NCBI GenBank assembly: GCA_030348875.1
Contig: JAUCEP010000002.1
Location: forward strand, 3,055,001 to 3,119,000
DNA from: Ureibacillus composti
Lineage (GTDB): Bacteria; Bacillota; Bacilli; Bacillales_A; Planococcaceae
DNA length: 64,000 bases
Reading direction: 5' to 3'
The position numbers were made by a program, and so were the translations under genes. The notes under the pieces were generated by a model. The model made no database searches. It saw only the letters and a program-made list of their open reading frames with translations, and was not told where the DNA came from. Below are positions 14,883-24,130 of the stretch, piece after piece. Each line of letters opens with the position of its first letter. Position 1 is the first letter of the stretch.

Positions 14883-17022
14883 ATTCCTCATCTCGCTTTT
14901 TTCGTAATTTATCCATTAAACGTGAGGATGATTTTTTCGGTGTCTCTATAATATCTGAATTTTTTTTAGTAAACTCGACAACCTCACCAGTGTCTCTTAT
15001 TGGTTTTTCTAATAAATCGAATTTTTCTTCTTCTCGATTCATTATTTTTTCTGCTTGTCTATTCGCTCTGATATTCTTAACTTTTTCAGCCTTGCTAACA
15101 TTTGGGTCATTCGTTTGTTTTTTCTCTGTCTTTGCTTGTTTGATAACACTCTCTATTGCTGCATCTAAATTAAGAGTGTTTTCTTTTTGCTTATTAGCTT
15201 CTTGCTGTTTAGCTTCTTGAATTAGTTCTTGATAAAATTCAATCTCTTCTAGAGTGTTATCATGATACTGGGAACTAGTATCTAATAAGAAGCAAGTATC
15301 GAAATCCCGACCATCTGTATGTGGGATATAAATTTGACTCATATCACGAGGATCGAACACTACCCCGATACTTTGATTTCTCATTTTTAAATACCATTGC
15401 TCGTTTAAAGCTTTGTCAGACCCGTATGATAACCCCTTAAATTTGATGCCTGCTCTTGTTATTCTGGCTTTTCCTTTAAGCAATAGATTCAACCTTAATA
15501 TGTTTTGATTATTGATAGTCTGTAACCTTCCTTTTTTGTTTTCTATGCCCCAATTCCATAAGTTAACCGGTGTAGCTGTTAAACCTGCTGCTATCATTTC
15601 TTTTTCTAATGAATATTTATCTATGATTTTTTGATTATGATGTAAAACAAGATGAATTATAATTTTAGTGAACTCTTTAAGGTTTAAGCTAGCATCTAAA
15701 CGATAGTCTCTATCTCCACGTTCACGGTATTCCTTTTGGATAGCCCCCGGAGATTTGCGCTTTATTTTTCCATTAATAGTTCGGAATTGACGTTCAATAA
15801 TACCCTTTAAATCTCCACGATAAGGTGAGGTGTTTTCTATTTTGATATTTAAATTATTAATAAGATTTTCAACTGAATAACCCTCAAATTCACCTCGATC
15901 TGCGATTATTATTTCTGGTAGATGGTGGGCTGGCCATTGTGATTCATCAATCGAAATATCGAATTTTTTACAAAACTCTACTTTATCCGTAACCATGTTA
16001 TCTAAAGCCATCATTGCACCTATCCACGACGGTCCTTCTAGACCTACATAAATTCCAGTCATTAATCGTGAATATACATCAATGACACCATATACAATTG
16101 GACGGCCAATAATTAGATTACGGTCAAACGAACTTACCAAATAGATATCCGCAATTGTTGCGTCAATTTGAAATCTTGTTCCCGGACCATCCGTTTCTAA
16201 TGTTGAATTGCTTAAAATGGGTCTATGTTTCAGCTCATACTCTTTTTGACTATAGCGCATTTGAATATCTATTTGTGGATCTTCAAGCTTTTTAAACCAA
16301 TAATAAAATTGATCATAAGTTGGAATTCTACCTGAATCCCAAACTCTATATTTCCGTACACCATTTTCGTAATACTCATCTGAATAAAATTCCCTTAAAA
16401 GATAATCATACGTTTCCATTAGTGAAAGCTGTTCTTTTTTTCTGTAATATTTTTTTATGACATAAATAAATTGCTTTTTAACATCTTCTGTTATGCTTAT
16501 TCCTTCCTCTTTTGTATATTTTCTTTTGGGACCTACTTTTGAAGTTGCAGTTAATTTTTTTTCTTTACCTTTTCCGCCAGAGTAAATGTAATCTGGAAGC
16601 AAAGCATTTTTATTTAAACCCCTTTGCCAAAATCGTGTAAAAATACGCTTTGCTTTTAATTTTGCTATACCATATTTATTAGCAATATCGGATAGAGCTT
16701 CTTCACGCTCTTTTTGATTTAAGATGGCCTTTTTATAAATATCCCAACTTTCAGAAACTATTCTCCAGTCTTCATCACGCTTTTGAATCTGTTTCTTTGT
16801 TAAATCCTCATCGGAATAGCTAGTAGCAAATGGGTCTGGAATAGCAATCAAAATATCACTTTGCAGTTCATGTTCTAGATCGGAAATCAAGATAGTTTTC
16901 GGCATAGATGTATCACCATGTAATTGTACAAAATAAGCTACATCGTGGTTCATCTCAATGATACGTATACGATTTTTTTCTTTTTTGTCCGTATACTGGT
17001 AAACTTGGTTAAAAAAAATCAT
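14866..17022 (-). CDS. tnsB: TnsB DDE transposase
   Basis: The 718-residue protein has an integrase-type catalytic core: first Asp in RFQIDATIADIYL (about residue 277), second Asp in EIIIADRGEFEGY (about 375), and Glu in GDLKGIIERQFRTIN (about 411). N-terminal helix-turn-helix domains bind the end sites, and a Mu-C-like region with a charged coiled C terminus should contact TnsC. It cleaves the 3' ends and joins them to the target. It overlaps tnsA by 4 bp (ATGA). The catalytic residues look complete, so the element should be active. Confidence 0.95.
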   Translation of the reverse strand: MIFFNQVYQYTDKKEKNRIRIIEMNHDVAYFVQLHGDTSMPKTILISDLEHELQSDILIAIPDPFATSYSDEDLTKKQIQKRDEDWRIVSESWDIYKKAILNQKEREEALSDIANKYGIAKLKAKRIFTRFWQRGLNKNALLPDYIYSGGKGKEKKLTATSKVGPKRKYTKEEGISITEDVKKQFIYVIKKYYRKKEQLSLMETYDYLLREFYSDEYYENGVRKYRVWDSGRIPTYDQFYYWFKKLEDPQIDIQMRYSQKEYELKHRPILSNSTLETDGPGTRFQIDATIADIYLVSSFDRNLIIGRPIVYGVIDVYSRLMTGIYVGLEGPSWIGAMMALDNMVTDKVEFCKKFDISIDESQWPAHHLPEIIIADRGEFEGYSVENLINNLNIKIENTSPYRGDLKGIIERQFRTINGKIKRKSPGAIQKEYRERGDRDYRLDASLNLKEFTKIIIHLVLHHNQKIIDKYSLEKEMIAAGLTATPVNLWNWGIENKKGRLQTINNQNILRLNLLLKGKARITRAGIKFKGLSYGSDKALNEQWYLKMRNQSIGVVFDPRDMSQIYIPHTDGRDFDTCFLLDTSSQYHDNTLEEIEFYQELIQEAKQQEANKQKENTLNLDAAIESVIKQAKTEKKQTNDPNVSKAEKVKNIRANRQAEKIMNREEEKFDLLEKPIRDTGEVVEFTKKNSDIIETPKKSSSRLMDKLRKKRDEEYGKGK

Positions 17023-17858
17023 ATAGCTTTCACCTTCTCAGAAAAGTCCTTTCGAACAGCGTCAATAGTGATGATCTGATTTACATCCAATTTATTATTC
17101 ATATCTATTTCAATTACTTTTGAAATAACGAGATGTTTAAATAGAGAAAGTCCACATCCTCTTAATAAACAAAAATCACGTTCTATATCTTTTGCAATTT
17201 GTTTGACTGACTTTTGTTGGTCTAGTAAACAATGTAAGAAATAGATGCTCATATCTTCAATATCTAGTTGTGTACATTCATTAAACCCCTCAACGTTAAA
17301 AATATCGAAATATTCACGTACAAAAGCAATATTATGAGCCATTGTCTTTGGTATTTCTATTTCCGTTACGATACCCCAATCTACTTCATTTCTTTCCCAA
17401 TAAATACGTTCAATTTCAAATTTCTCTAGTACACGTTCATCCATTAACTCATCTTTATATTTTAAAGTCCTAGCTAAATGTTGTGGTTGGCCAGTATTAT
17501 TAATAGTAACTAAAAAGTCTGTTGTCATCTCTGCTGGTTCACCTGTTTTTGGATTCGTGGGATGTTTTATTCCTAATTCATCTGCTATAACTATTGTCTC
17601 AGCCACAGGTAGCAATGGAAACTGTTCACGAATGTCTATGACTGAATCGGAGTATTCCAACAAGTAAAAATAGTCTCGTTCCAAATCTGACAGAAATTCA
17701 TGTTGTCTTGGCACTTTAATCCCTTTTAATCGAGTAGAACGGCCTAATGATGGTACATCTTGAATTTTAACCCACGGTTTGTAATCGCTTCCAATTCCTT
17801 GTCCAAGCCCATCCTTCAACTTCCTCTCTATTGATGTTGAACGTTTTCGTTTTGCCAT
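17019..17858 (-). CDS. tnsA: TnsA endonuclease
   Basis: The 279-residue protein has the restriction-enzyme-like core of TnsA: Glu in FLSDLERDYFYLLEY (about residue 60), Asp in EMTTDFLVT (about 113) and Lys in ARTLKYKDEL (about 132), followed by a C-terminal winged-helix region. It nicks the 5' ends so that transposition is cut-and-paste rather than replicative. It is the first gene of the operon, starting at ATG behind AGGAGGGGG. A 14-bp palindrome, CCTAATTAATTAGG (17869-17882), overlaps that ribosome binding site and may be an operator or a translational switch. Confidence 0.93.
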   Translation of the reverse strand: MAKRKRSTSIERKLKDGLGQGIGSDYKPWVKIQDVPSLGRSTRLKGIKVPRQHEFLSDLERDYFYLLEYSDSVIDIREQFPLLPVAETIVIADELGIKHPTNPKTGEPAEMTTDFLVTINNTGQPQHLARTLKYKDELMDERVLEKFEIERIYWERNEVDWGIVTEIEIPKTMAHNIAFVREYFDIFNVEGFNECTQLDIEDMSIYFLHCLLDQQKSVKQIAKDIERDFCLLRGCGLSLFKHLVISKVIEIDMNNKLDVNQIITIDAVRKDFSEKVKAI

Positions 17859-17868
17859 GAAACCCCCT

Positions 17869-17882
17869 CCTAATTAATTAGG
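17869..17882. promoter_or_regulatory. palindrome overlapping the tnsA ribosome binding site
   Basis: CCTAATTAATTAGG is a perfect 14-bp inverted repeat whose end supplies the AGGAGG of tnsA. It could be a repressor operator or a small RNA hairpin that hides the site. Which of these applies cannot be told from sequence. Confidence 0.45.
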
Positions 17883-17914
17883 TAACATTCATAACTGTAT
17901 TTTTCAGAAATATA

Positions 17915-17959
17915 AAAAAACAACCTCTTACGGCTATCCTACCGAAAAGGTTGTTTTTT
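17915..17959 (-). terminator. terminator inside the transposon right end
   Basis: AAAAACAACCTCTT and AAAAGGTTGTTTTTT form a long symmetric stem with an inner CGG/CCG pair, T-rich on both sides. It lies between nrdJ and tnsA, both minus-strand genes, so it would stop nrdJ read-through into the transposition genes. Confidence 0.8.
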
Positions 17960-18043
17960 ATCAAACTTTAATACAAATTATCAATCTTTTTTTAAAATTA
18001 TCGAACTTTAATACAAATTATCAATCTTTAATTCAAAGCTACA
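17960..18043. repeat. transposon right end with four TnsB-type sites at 20-bp pitch
   Basis: ATCAAACTTT 17960-17969, ATCAATCTTT 17980-17989, ATCGAACTTT 18000-18009 and ATCAATCTTT 18020-18029 repeat at exactly 20 bp and are followed by the TACA terminus. The dense packing matches Tn7 right-end architecture. Confidence 0.9.
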
Positions 18044-18048
18044 GATTA
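18044..18048. repeat. target-site duplication GATTA, right copy
   Basis: Perfect match to 102-106, directly after the ...ACA terminus at 18043. Confidence 0.9.
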
Positions 18049-18057
18049 GCCGCTTTT
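18044..18057 (-). terminator. remaining 5' arm of the disrupted nrdJ terminator
   Basis: On the minus strand AAAAGCGGCTAATC lies 7-20 nt after the nrdJ stop codon. Its partner GGATTATGCCGCTTTTTT is now at the far side of the transposon (positions 75-91). Confidence 0.8.
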
Positions 18058-18064
18058 AATTATC

Positions 18065-20638
18065 TTATAAGCCACATTTTAATTGTGCACCGCAACTTGT
18101 ACAAGTATTACAGCCACCAAGCTCTTCTACTGTACCTTGACGACATACAGGGCAAGTATTTCCTACTTCAGACCCTATTGTTACATTTGTAGATGTTAAT
18201 GGCGCGATTGTTTCAACTAAAACTACTGGATGTTTTTCTTTCACTTTATCTTCTTGAAGTTCTTCAAATGTTAATTGTTCATCATGAGAAGATTCAGCTT
18301 TTAATGTTAGGACTTGTGAATCACGACTTCCGTCAACGTAAACCGTACCACCTTTAGCTCCACCTTTATATAAACGCTCGTACACTTTTTGAACTTGTTC
18401 AACAGTATAACCTTTCGGTGCATTTACCGTTTTTGAGATGGAAGAGTCAACCCAACGTTGAATAATACATTGAACATCAGCATGCGCTTCTGGTGTTAAT
18501 TCCATTGAGGAAATAAACCAATGCGGTAAATTGTTTTCTTCAGCTGCTGGATTAGCATCTAAATACTCTTTTACGATTTCAGCTTTTACTTCAATAAATT
18601 TTCCTAAACGTCCAGAACGGTAGTATACAAATGAGAAATATGGTTCAAGACCAGTCGCAACTCCAACCATCGTACCTGTAGAACCAGTTGGTGCCACCGT
18701 TAATAAGTGTGAGTTACGAATACCATTTTCAAGTACTCCTTGGCGTACATGTTCAGGCATTTTTTGCATGTAACCAGTATTAATAAACGCTTCTCGTAAA
18801 CGATTAGTTTCTTCTTCTGTTTCACCTTGTAAGAATGGGAAGCTTCCACGTTCCTTACCAAGTTCAATTGAAGTTTCATATGCTGTTACAGCAATTGCCT
18901 CAAACACTCGATCTACAAGCTCGTTTCCTTCTTCTGAGCCATATTCTTTTTCACAGTAAATAAGCAAGTCTGCTAATCCCATAACTCCAAGACCAACTCG
19001 ACGCTCACCTAAAGCTTGTTTTTGATTTTCATCAAGGAAGTATGGTGTTGCGTTAATTACATTGTCTTGCATTCTTACACCAATACGTACTGTTTCTTTT
19101 AGTGCTTCATAATCAACTGTTTTCGTTTCTTTCATTGCAAATTGTGCTAAGTTTACAGCTGCTAAATTACATACTGAATATGGTGCAAGTGGTTGTTCAC
19201 CACATGGATTAGTCGCCACAACTTTTTGTCCATATGCGCGAGCATTAGTCATGTCATTAGCATTATCGATGAAGAATATACCTGGTTCAGCAGCATATGT
19301 TGCACAAATATTAATAAGGTTCCAAAGCTCTTTTGCACGTATTTTACGATAAGTACGTACGCGGTAGCCCATTTTTTCCCACTCACGAACATCTCCAACT
19401 TCATGCCACTTTTCATTGTAAATGGCCATTTCTTCTGGCGTATAATTCGCTACATCTGGGAAACGAAGTTCGTATTCTTTATCATTTTCTACTGCAGCCA
19501 TAAAATCCTTTGTTAACGTAACTGAAATATTGGCACCAGTTAAAAACTCGGAATTATGAACACTATACGTTCCACCATCACGTAATTTTGCTTCAGCATC
19601 TTTTATGATTGCTTCATTAAATCCGCCTAGACCTGGTATGCTTTTATAATTTACGATACCTTGGTACATTGCTTCTTCTGATTGCGTTAAAGGCTTGAAT
19701 TTAAGTTTTTCTTTAGCTAGTCTAGAAATTAGCTCGTCTTTTGTATTTTCAATTAAATAGCGTAAAATACGTGGATTTTGCATTTTAGAAATAATGAATT
19801 CCACAATATCTGGATGCCATTCTGCCAGCATAATCATTTGAGCGCCTCTTCTTGAACCACCTTGTTCAACGAGATGCGTTAATTTAGCAATATCATCAAG
19901 CCATGAAACTGATCCTGATGATTTACCATTTACTCCGCGCGCTAATGTATTACGTGGTCTAAGTGTTGAACCGTTTGTACCAACACCACCACCACGGCTC
20001 ATAATTTCCATAACTTGTTTGCGGTGATCACTAATACCTTCACGGCTATCTGGAACAAACGGCATTACATAACAGTTAAAGAATGTTACGTCAGTTTCAG
20101 AACCAGCTCCATATAAAACTCGACCAGCTGGAATGAATTTTAAGCTAACAAGCTGTTCATAAAACTTGTTAAACCATTTTTGTCTATTCTCTTCTGTAGT
20201 TTCTACTGAAGCTAATCCTGTTGCATTACGTTTTGCAATTTGTTCATAAAATACTTCAAGAGGCTTTTCGATAACGTCTAAGGACCTTTCAATAACACCT
20301 GTTTCTTGTTCTTTTGGATTCTCCAATACGTGTCGGTACTCTTCTTCAATTAAGATTTCTGCTTTCTTTGCAGCAAGGTTAATTGATTGAATAAACCCTA
20401 GACCACGTGCTGGGAATTTTGGGTCTTCTTTAATTGTTAATACAACAAAGTCACCTGGTTTTAGTGTTTTCTTTTCCGTATCCTTAAACGAATACCGATC
20501 GATCATTACTAGTCTAGATACACCTTGATGTGTGATGTGCATGTCTTCCGTAATCGGATGAACTTGAGGAAATTTCTCGATGTCTTTGTTTAGTTGATCT
20601 ACGAGGATGGTTGCTTGTTTTTCATTTGCTAATACCAT
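18065..20638 (-). CDS. nrdJ: adenosylcobalamin-dependent (class II) ribonucleoside-diphosphate reductase
   Basis: The 857-residue enzyme reduces ribonucleotides to deoxyribonucleotides using coenzyme B12, without oxygen. It has the radical-site motif NPCGEQPL near residue 480 (Asn, Cys and Glu in place), a redox cysteine in FFNCYV near 190, and GSTGTMVGVATGLEP further on. A C-terminal cysteine-rich tail (CPVC...CNTCTSC...C) shuttles reducing power. The start ATG follows GGGAGG. An NrdR-type box lies upstream. The Tn7-like element has inserted 21 bp past its stop, leaving the protein intact, as expected of a benign attachment site. Confidence 0.96.
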   Translation of the reverse strand: MVLANEKQATILVDQLNKDIEKFPQVHPITEDMHITHQGVSRLVMIDRYSFKDTEKKTLKPGDFVVLTIKEDPKFPARGLGFIQSINLAAKKAEILIEEEYRHVLENPKEQETGVIERSLDVIEKPLEVFYEQIAKRNATGLASVETTEENRQKWFNKFYEQLVSLKFIPAGRVLYGAGSETDVTFFNCYVMPFVPDSREGISDHRKQVMEIMSRGGGVGTNGSTLRPRNTLARGVNGKSSGSVSWLDDIAKLTHLVEQGGSRRGAQMIMLAEWHPDIVEFIISKMQNPRILRYLIENTKDELISRLAKEKLKFKPLTQSEEAMYQGIVNYKSIPGLGGFNEAIIKDAEAKLRDGGTYSVHNSEFLTGANISVTLTKDFMAAVENDKEYELRFPDVANYTPEEMAIYNEKWHEVGDVREWEKMGYRVRTYRKIRAKELWNLINICATYAAEPGIFFIDNANDMTNARAYGQKVVATNPCGEQPLAPYSVCNLAAVNLAQFAMKETKTVDYEALKETVRIGVRMQDNVINATPYFLDENQKQALGERRVGLGVMGLADLLIYCEKEYGSEEGNELVDRVFEAIAVTAYETSIELGKERGSFPFLQGETEEETNRLREAFINTGYMQKMPEHVRQGVLENGIRNSHLLTVAPTGSTGTMVGVATGLEPYFSFVYYRSGRLGKFIEVKAEIVKEYLDANPAAEENNLPHWFISSMELTPEAHADVQCIIQRWVDSSISKTVNAPKGYTVEQVQKVYERLYKGGAKGGTVYVDGSRDSQVLTLKAESSHDEQLTFEELQEDKVKEKHPVVLVETIAPLTSTNVTIGSEVGNTCPVCRQGTVEELGGCNTCTSCGAQLKCGL

Positions 20639-20708
20639 CTTCCAGCCTCCCTTTGCGAATCTATTCTATTTTTTATATTGACTCTTTCCCTAAAACGTTA
20701 CAATCCAA

Positions 20709-20724
20709 ACACAATATATAGTGT
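20709..20724. promoter_or_regulatory. NrdR box upstream of nrdJ
   Basis: ACACAATATATAGTGT is a near-perfect 16-bp palindrome matching the NrdR consensus (acaCwAtATaTwGtgt), about 70 bp before the nrdJ start. NrdR is a nucleotide-sensing repressor of ribonucleotide reductase genes. I see no clear second box at the usual helical spacing. Confidence 0.8.
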
Positions 20725-20911
20725 GTAAGTAAAATTCGAGGTACTAGATGTTGTTAATATTATTGTCTTAGAAAAGATTACCTCATAATAAAATAGTATG
20801 CAAGGGTTGATTTTTTTTAGAGAATGTTTATAGAGTGAAAACCTAGCAAATATATGCATTTCTCATGAAGAAAAAATTTTTTCTGACAAATGAAGACGTA
20901 TGTTCGCATAC

Positions 20912-21745
20912 TTATTTTCTAAAATTCCATTCATCAGTTAGATATTTTTTCTCTTCTAGTGACTCTACATATTGTTTTTGTTTTTCTGTTAATTCATACG
21001 GCACTAATTCTATTTCTAATGCCTTTTCAAATCCTGCTTTAAATGCTTTAACACATTCTTCTATTGTAATGTGACGGTCTGTTAAATCATTAATTGCTAC
21101 AGCTTTATCCGGCAATCTTTTTTTCATTCTTTCACGAACCGCATCAGATGAGAAATTAAAGAGTGATAAAAGCTTATCTTCGTCCAAATCAAGCAAAATT
21201 GCACCATGTTGTAAAATTACTCCTTTTTGGCGAGTTTGTGCGCTACCAGCAACCTTCTTCTCTTCTACAACTAACTCATACCAACTTGGGGCATCAAAAC
21301 AAACAGCACTTTTTGGATTTTTTAAATCTTGTTTTTTTTCAGCTGTATCGGGAACACTAAAATAAGCATTTAACCCAAGATTTTTGAACCCCTCTAACAG
21401 TCCTTCACTTAATACTCGGTATGCTTCTGTAACCGTTACAGGCATGTCTGGATATTGTTCTGAGACGATAATACTGTAAGTCAATTCAGAATCATGAAAA
21501 ACTGCTCGTCCACCAGTCGGTCTTCTTACAAATCCTAATTGTTGATCTCTAATTGCTTGTAAATTAATATCTTTTTCAGCGCGTTGGAAATAACCAATTG
21601 ATAATGTAGCGGGATTCCACTCATAAAAACGAATTACTGGAGGAATCTCTCCATTACTATGAAAATCTAACAAAGCTTCATCTAATGCCATATTATAGGA
21701 AGGTCGACATGGACCTGAATTAATAAAATACCATTTAGTTTTCAT
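20912..21745 (-). CDS. lipM: octanoyltransferase LipM
   Basis: The 277-residue member of the biotin/lipoate ligase fold has [18 protein letters not shown] for substrate binding and the acyl-accepting cysteine in [13 protein letters not shown] near residue 148. The cysteine and length separate LipM (octanoyl transfer from acyl carrier protein) from ATP-using LplA. In Bacillus LipM loads octanoyl onto GcvH, linking it to the glycine cleavage genes nearby. It lies divergent from yqhL, with 100 bp between them. Confidence 0.9.
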   Translation of the reverse strand: MKTKWYFINSGPCRPSYNMALDEALLDFHSNGEIPPVIRFYEWNPATLSIGYFQRAEKDINLQAIRDQQLGFVRRPTGGRAVFHDSELTYSIIVSEQYPDMPVTVTEAYRVLSEGLLEGFKNLGLNAYFSVPDTAEKKQDLKNPKSAVCFDAPSWYELVVEEKKVAGSAQTRQKGVILQHGAILLDLDEDKLLSLFNFSSDAVRERMKKRLPDKAVAINDLTDRHITIEECVKAFKAGFEKALEIELVPYELTEKQKQYVESLEEKKYLTDEWNFRK

Positions 21746-21848
21746 AATTTCATCTCCTCACAATCTATATCATTTTAACAAACTCATTGGACTATATCCA
21801 CTTTCTCTTTTATAATAAAAGATGTAGAAAGAAAGGAGAAATAACGCA

Positions 21849-22235
21849 GTGATCGACGTACTTTATACTATTGCAATTGTACTAGGAATCATCATCGTGT
21901 ATGTTCTAGTAAATATGCTTCGCTTAAAAAAAGCAGTGACAAACTTAACACAGGAAGAATTTATTCAAGGCTACCGTAAAGCCCAATTAATTGATGTTCG
22001 TGAGGTAAAAGAGTTTGATTCCGGACATATTTTAGGTGCACGTAACGTCCCATCTACTCAATTACGTCAACGTTACAAAGAAATTCGTCCTGACTTACCA
22101 GTTTACCTTTACTGTCAAAATTCTGGTCGTAGTGCACGTGCTGCGATTTTCTTAAAGAAAAAGGGATATAATCAACTTTACCAGCTTCAAGGTGGATTCA
22201 AATCATGGACTGGAAAGGTGAAAACTAAAGCTTAG
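21849..22235 (+). CDS. yqhL: rhodanese-domain membrane protein YqhL
   Basis: The 128-residue product has an N-terminal span (about 2-22) then one rhodanese domain: LIDVREVKEFDSGHILGARNVP and the active loop YCQNSGRSA with Cys near residue 90. Single-domain rhodaneses carry persulfide sulfur; the exact acceptor is unknown. The start is GTG at 21849 behind AAAGGAGAAAT. Divergence from lipM matches B. subtilis synteny. Confidence 0.88.
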   Translation: MIDVLYTIAIVLGIIIVYVLVNMLRLKKAVTNLTQEEFIQGYRKAQLIDVREVKEFDSGHILGARNVPSTQLRQRYKEIRPDLPVYLYCQNSGRSARAAIFLKKKGYNQLYQLQGGFKSWTGKVKTKA

Positions 22236-22654
22236 TTATACAAATTACATTCGTCTAAGGGAAACATACGAATCTTGAATCATGTATATTTCAAGTCTAA
22301 TAACTATTCCTTTATTCATCTTGGTACTTACCGAGTAATGGCATATTGATATAAATTACGCTTACAATTGCACCCTTTAGAAGACAAAGTAATTATCGTA
22401 GAGTGTATCTAAAGATAAACAAAATCCTTTATGGGAGCGATCCTCCTTAAAGGATTTTTTCTATTTTTTCGTCATTGCAACACTTATAGTAGTAACTTAT
22501 TTTGACCTATCAATTTGATTAGATCCTTTTTATATTGTAGAAACTCGGTAATTACTGATAATTTTCTTACTTTCAATAAAACTGATTGTTGTTATTATAT
22601 TTCGACAAAAAAATGTACCAATTAGCTAAATGCTAATTGGTACATTTTTTACTT
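22236..22654. other. intergenic region with two terminators
   Basis: There is no gene. AAAATCCTTTA...TAAAGGATTTTTTC at 22420-22462 would end yqhL transcription. ATGTACCAATTAGC/GCTAATTGGTACAT at 22612-22649 with T tracts would end the glycine cleavage operon. Confidence 0.75.
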
Positions 22655-24130
22655 TTATACTAATGCTTCTTCTTTTTGATAACGTAACACTGGTTGACGA
22701 GCAGCACGTGTTTCATCTAGACGACTGATAACTGTCGTATGAGGCGCTTCTTGAACGATTGAAGGATTTTCTTCAGTTTCTTTAGCAATTTGAATCAATG
22801 CATCACAGAATGCATCTAACGTTTCTTTAGACTCTGTTTCTGTTGGTTCAATCATCATACCTTCCTCAACATTTAATGGGAAGTAAATTGTAGGTGGATG
22901 ATATCCAAAATCTAGTAAACGTTTTGCAATATCTAAAGTACGCACTCCTAATTTCTTTTGACGACGACCTGACAATACAAATTCATGTTTACAGTGTCTA
23001 TTGTATGGTAGATCGAAGTAAGGTTCTAAACGACGCATCATATAGTTAGCGTTTAATACTGCATATTCTGTAACAGCTTTTAATCCATCAGGACCCATAG
23101 TGCGAATATACGTATATGCACGTACATTAATACCGAAGTTACCATAATAAGGTTTAACGCGACCAATTGATTGTGGGCGGTTATAATCGAAATGGAAAGT
23201 ACCATCTTCTAATTTAACTAAAACTGGCTTTGGTAAGAATGGGATTAAATCAGCTTTTACCCCAACAGGACCTGAACCAGGTCCACCACCGCCGTGTGGG
23301 CCAGTAAATGTTTTGTGTAAGTTTAAGTGTACACAGTCAAAGCCCATATCGCCAGGACGTGCTTTACTCATAACAGCATTTAAGTTTGCGCCATCATAGT
23401 AAACTTTCCCACCTACACTATGAATAATATCAGCCATTTCTAAGATGTTTTCTTCGAATAAACCTAATGTATTAGGATTTGTAAGCATTAATGCCGCTGT
23501 ATCTTCTCCTACAACGCGACGTAAATCTTCTAAGTCAACTAAGCCATTTTCATTTGATTTTACAGTAATTGTCTCAAATCCAGCTACAGCAGCAGACGCA
23601 GGGTTAGTCCCGTGTGCAGAGTCTGGAACAATAACTTTATTACGATGACCTTCACCGTTTGCCTCATGGAATGCACGGATCATCATTAAAGCTGTCCATT
23701 CACCATGTGCACCGGCAGCAGGTTGTAAAGTTACTTCATCCATACCAGTAATCTCTACAAGAGAAGTTTGTAATTCATATAATAATTCCATTGCACCTTG
23801 AACAGTCGATTCATCTTGTAATGGGTGTACATTCGCAAAACCTGACATACGGGCAACGTTTTCATTGATTTTTGGATTGTATTTCATTGTACAAGAACCT
23901 AATGGATAGAAGCCTGAATCGACACCATGGTTACGTCGAGATAGTGCAGTATAGTGACGCATAATATCTAGTTCAGAAACTTCTGGAAGTTCAGCTTCAT
24001 TTTCGCGAACATACCCTTCTGGTAAAAGTTCCGCTAAATCGAAATCTTGAACATCTAATTCTGGCAAGCTATAGCCAACACGACCGTCTTTAGACAATTC
24101 AAAAATAAGTGGTTGGTTTTCGTTATGCAT
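22655..24130 (-). CDS. gcvPB: glycine dehydrogenase (decarboxylating) subunit 2
   Basis: The product has 491 residues from the ATG at 24130, which gives an 8-bp overlap with gcvPA and the family's usual length; an upstream in-frame start at 24196 would add 22 unlikely residues. The PLP-binding lysine lies in [15 protein letters not shown] near residue 272. With GcvPA it forms the P-protein, which decarboxylates glycine and passes the aminomethyl group to lipoylated GcvH. It is the third gene of gcvT-gcvPA-gcvPB. Confidence 0.95.
   Translation of the reverse strand: MHNENQPLIFELSKDGRVGYSLPELDVQDFDLAELLPEGYVRENEAELPEVSELDIMRHYTALSRRNHGVDSGFYPLGSCTMKYNPKINENVARMSGFANVHPLQDESTVQGAMELLYELQTSLVEITGMDEVTLQPAAGAHGEWTALMMIRAFHEANGEGHRNKVIVPDSAHGTNPASAAVAGFETITVKSNENGLVDLEDLRRVVGEDTAALMLTNPNTLGLFEENILEMADIIHSVGGKVYYDGANLNAVMSKARPGDMGFDCVHLNLHKTFTGPHGGGGPGSGPVGVKADLIPFLPKPVLVKLEDGTFHFDYNRPQSIGRVKPYYGNFGINVRAYTYIRTMGPDGLKAVTEYAVLNANYMMRRLEPYFDLPYNRHCKHEFVLSGRRQKKLGVRTLDIAKRLLDFGYHPPTIYFPLNVEEGMMIEPTETESKETLDAFCDALIQIAKETEENPSIVQEAPHTTVISRLDETRAARQPVLRYQKEEALV

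Larger units (their letters stand above)
107..18043. mobile_element. complete Tn7-like transposon (TnsABCD type) inserted in the nrdJ terminator
   Basis: The element starts TGTAGCTTTGGAATAAAG at the left. Read inward on the minus strand it starts TGTAGCTTTGAATTAAAG at the right, so the ends are inverted repeats with the 5'-TGT of Tn7. Flanking 5-bp GATTA copies are perfect. Left-end sites AAAGTTTGAT lie at 121-130, 188-197 and 243-252. Right-end sites lie at 17960, 17980, 18000 and 18020. This matches Tn7, with three spaced sites left and four packed sites right. The tnsABCD operon reads inward from the right end, and cargo fills the rest. No TnsE-like gene, second TniQ or CRISPR array is seen, so attachment-site targeting by TnsD is inferred as the only route. 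The ends and duplication look intact, suggesting a recent or maintained insertion. Confidence 0.93.

Noticed and set aside
107-18043. CRISPR-associated Tn7-like transposon
   Set aside because: No cas genes and no direct-repeat/spacer array are present, and the single TniQ-type protein is full-length TnsD-like.
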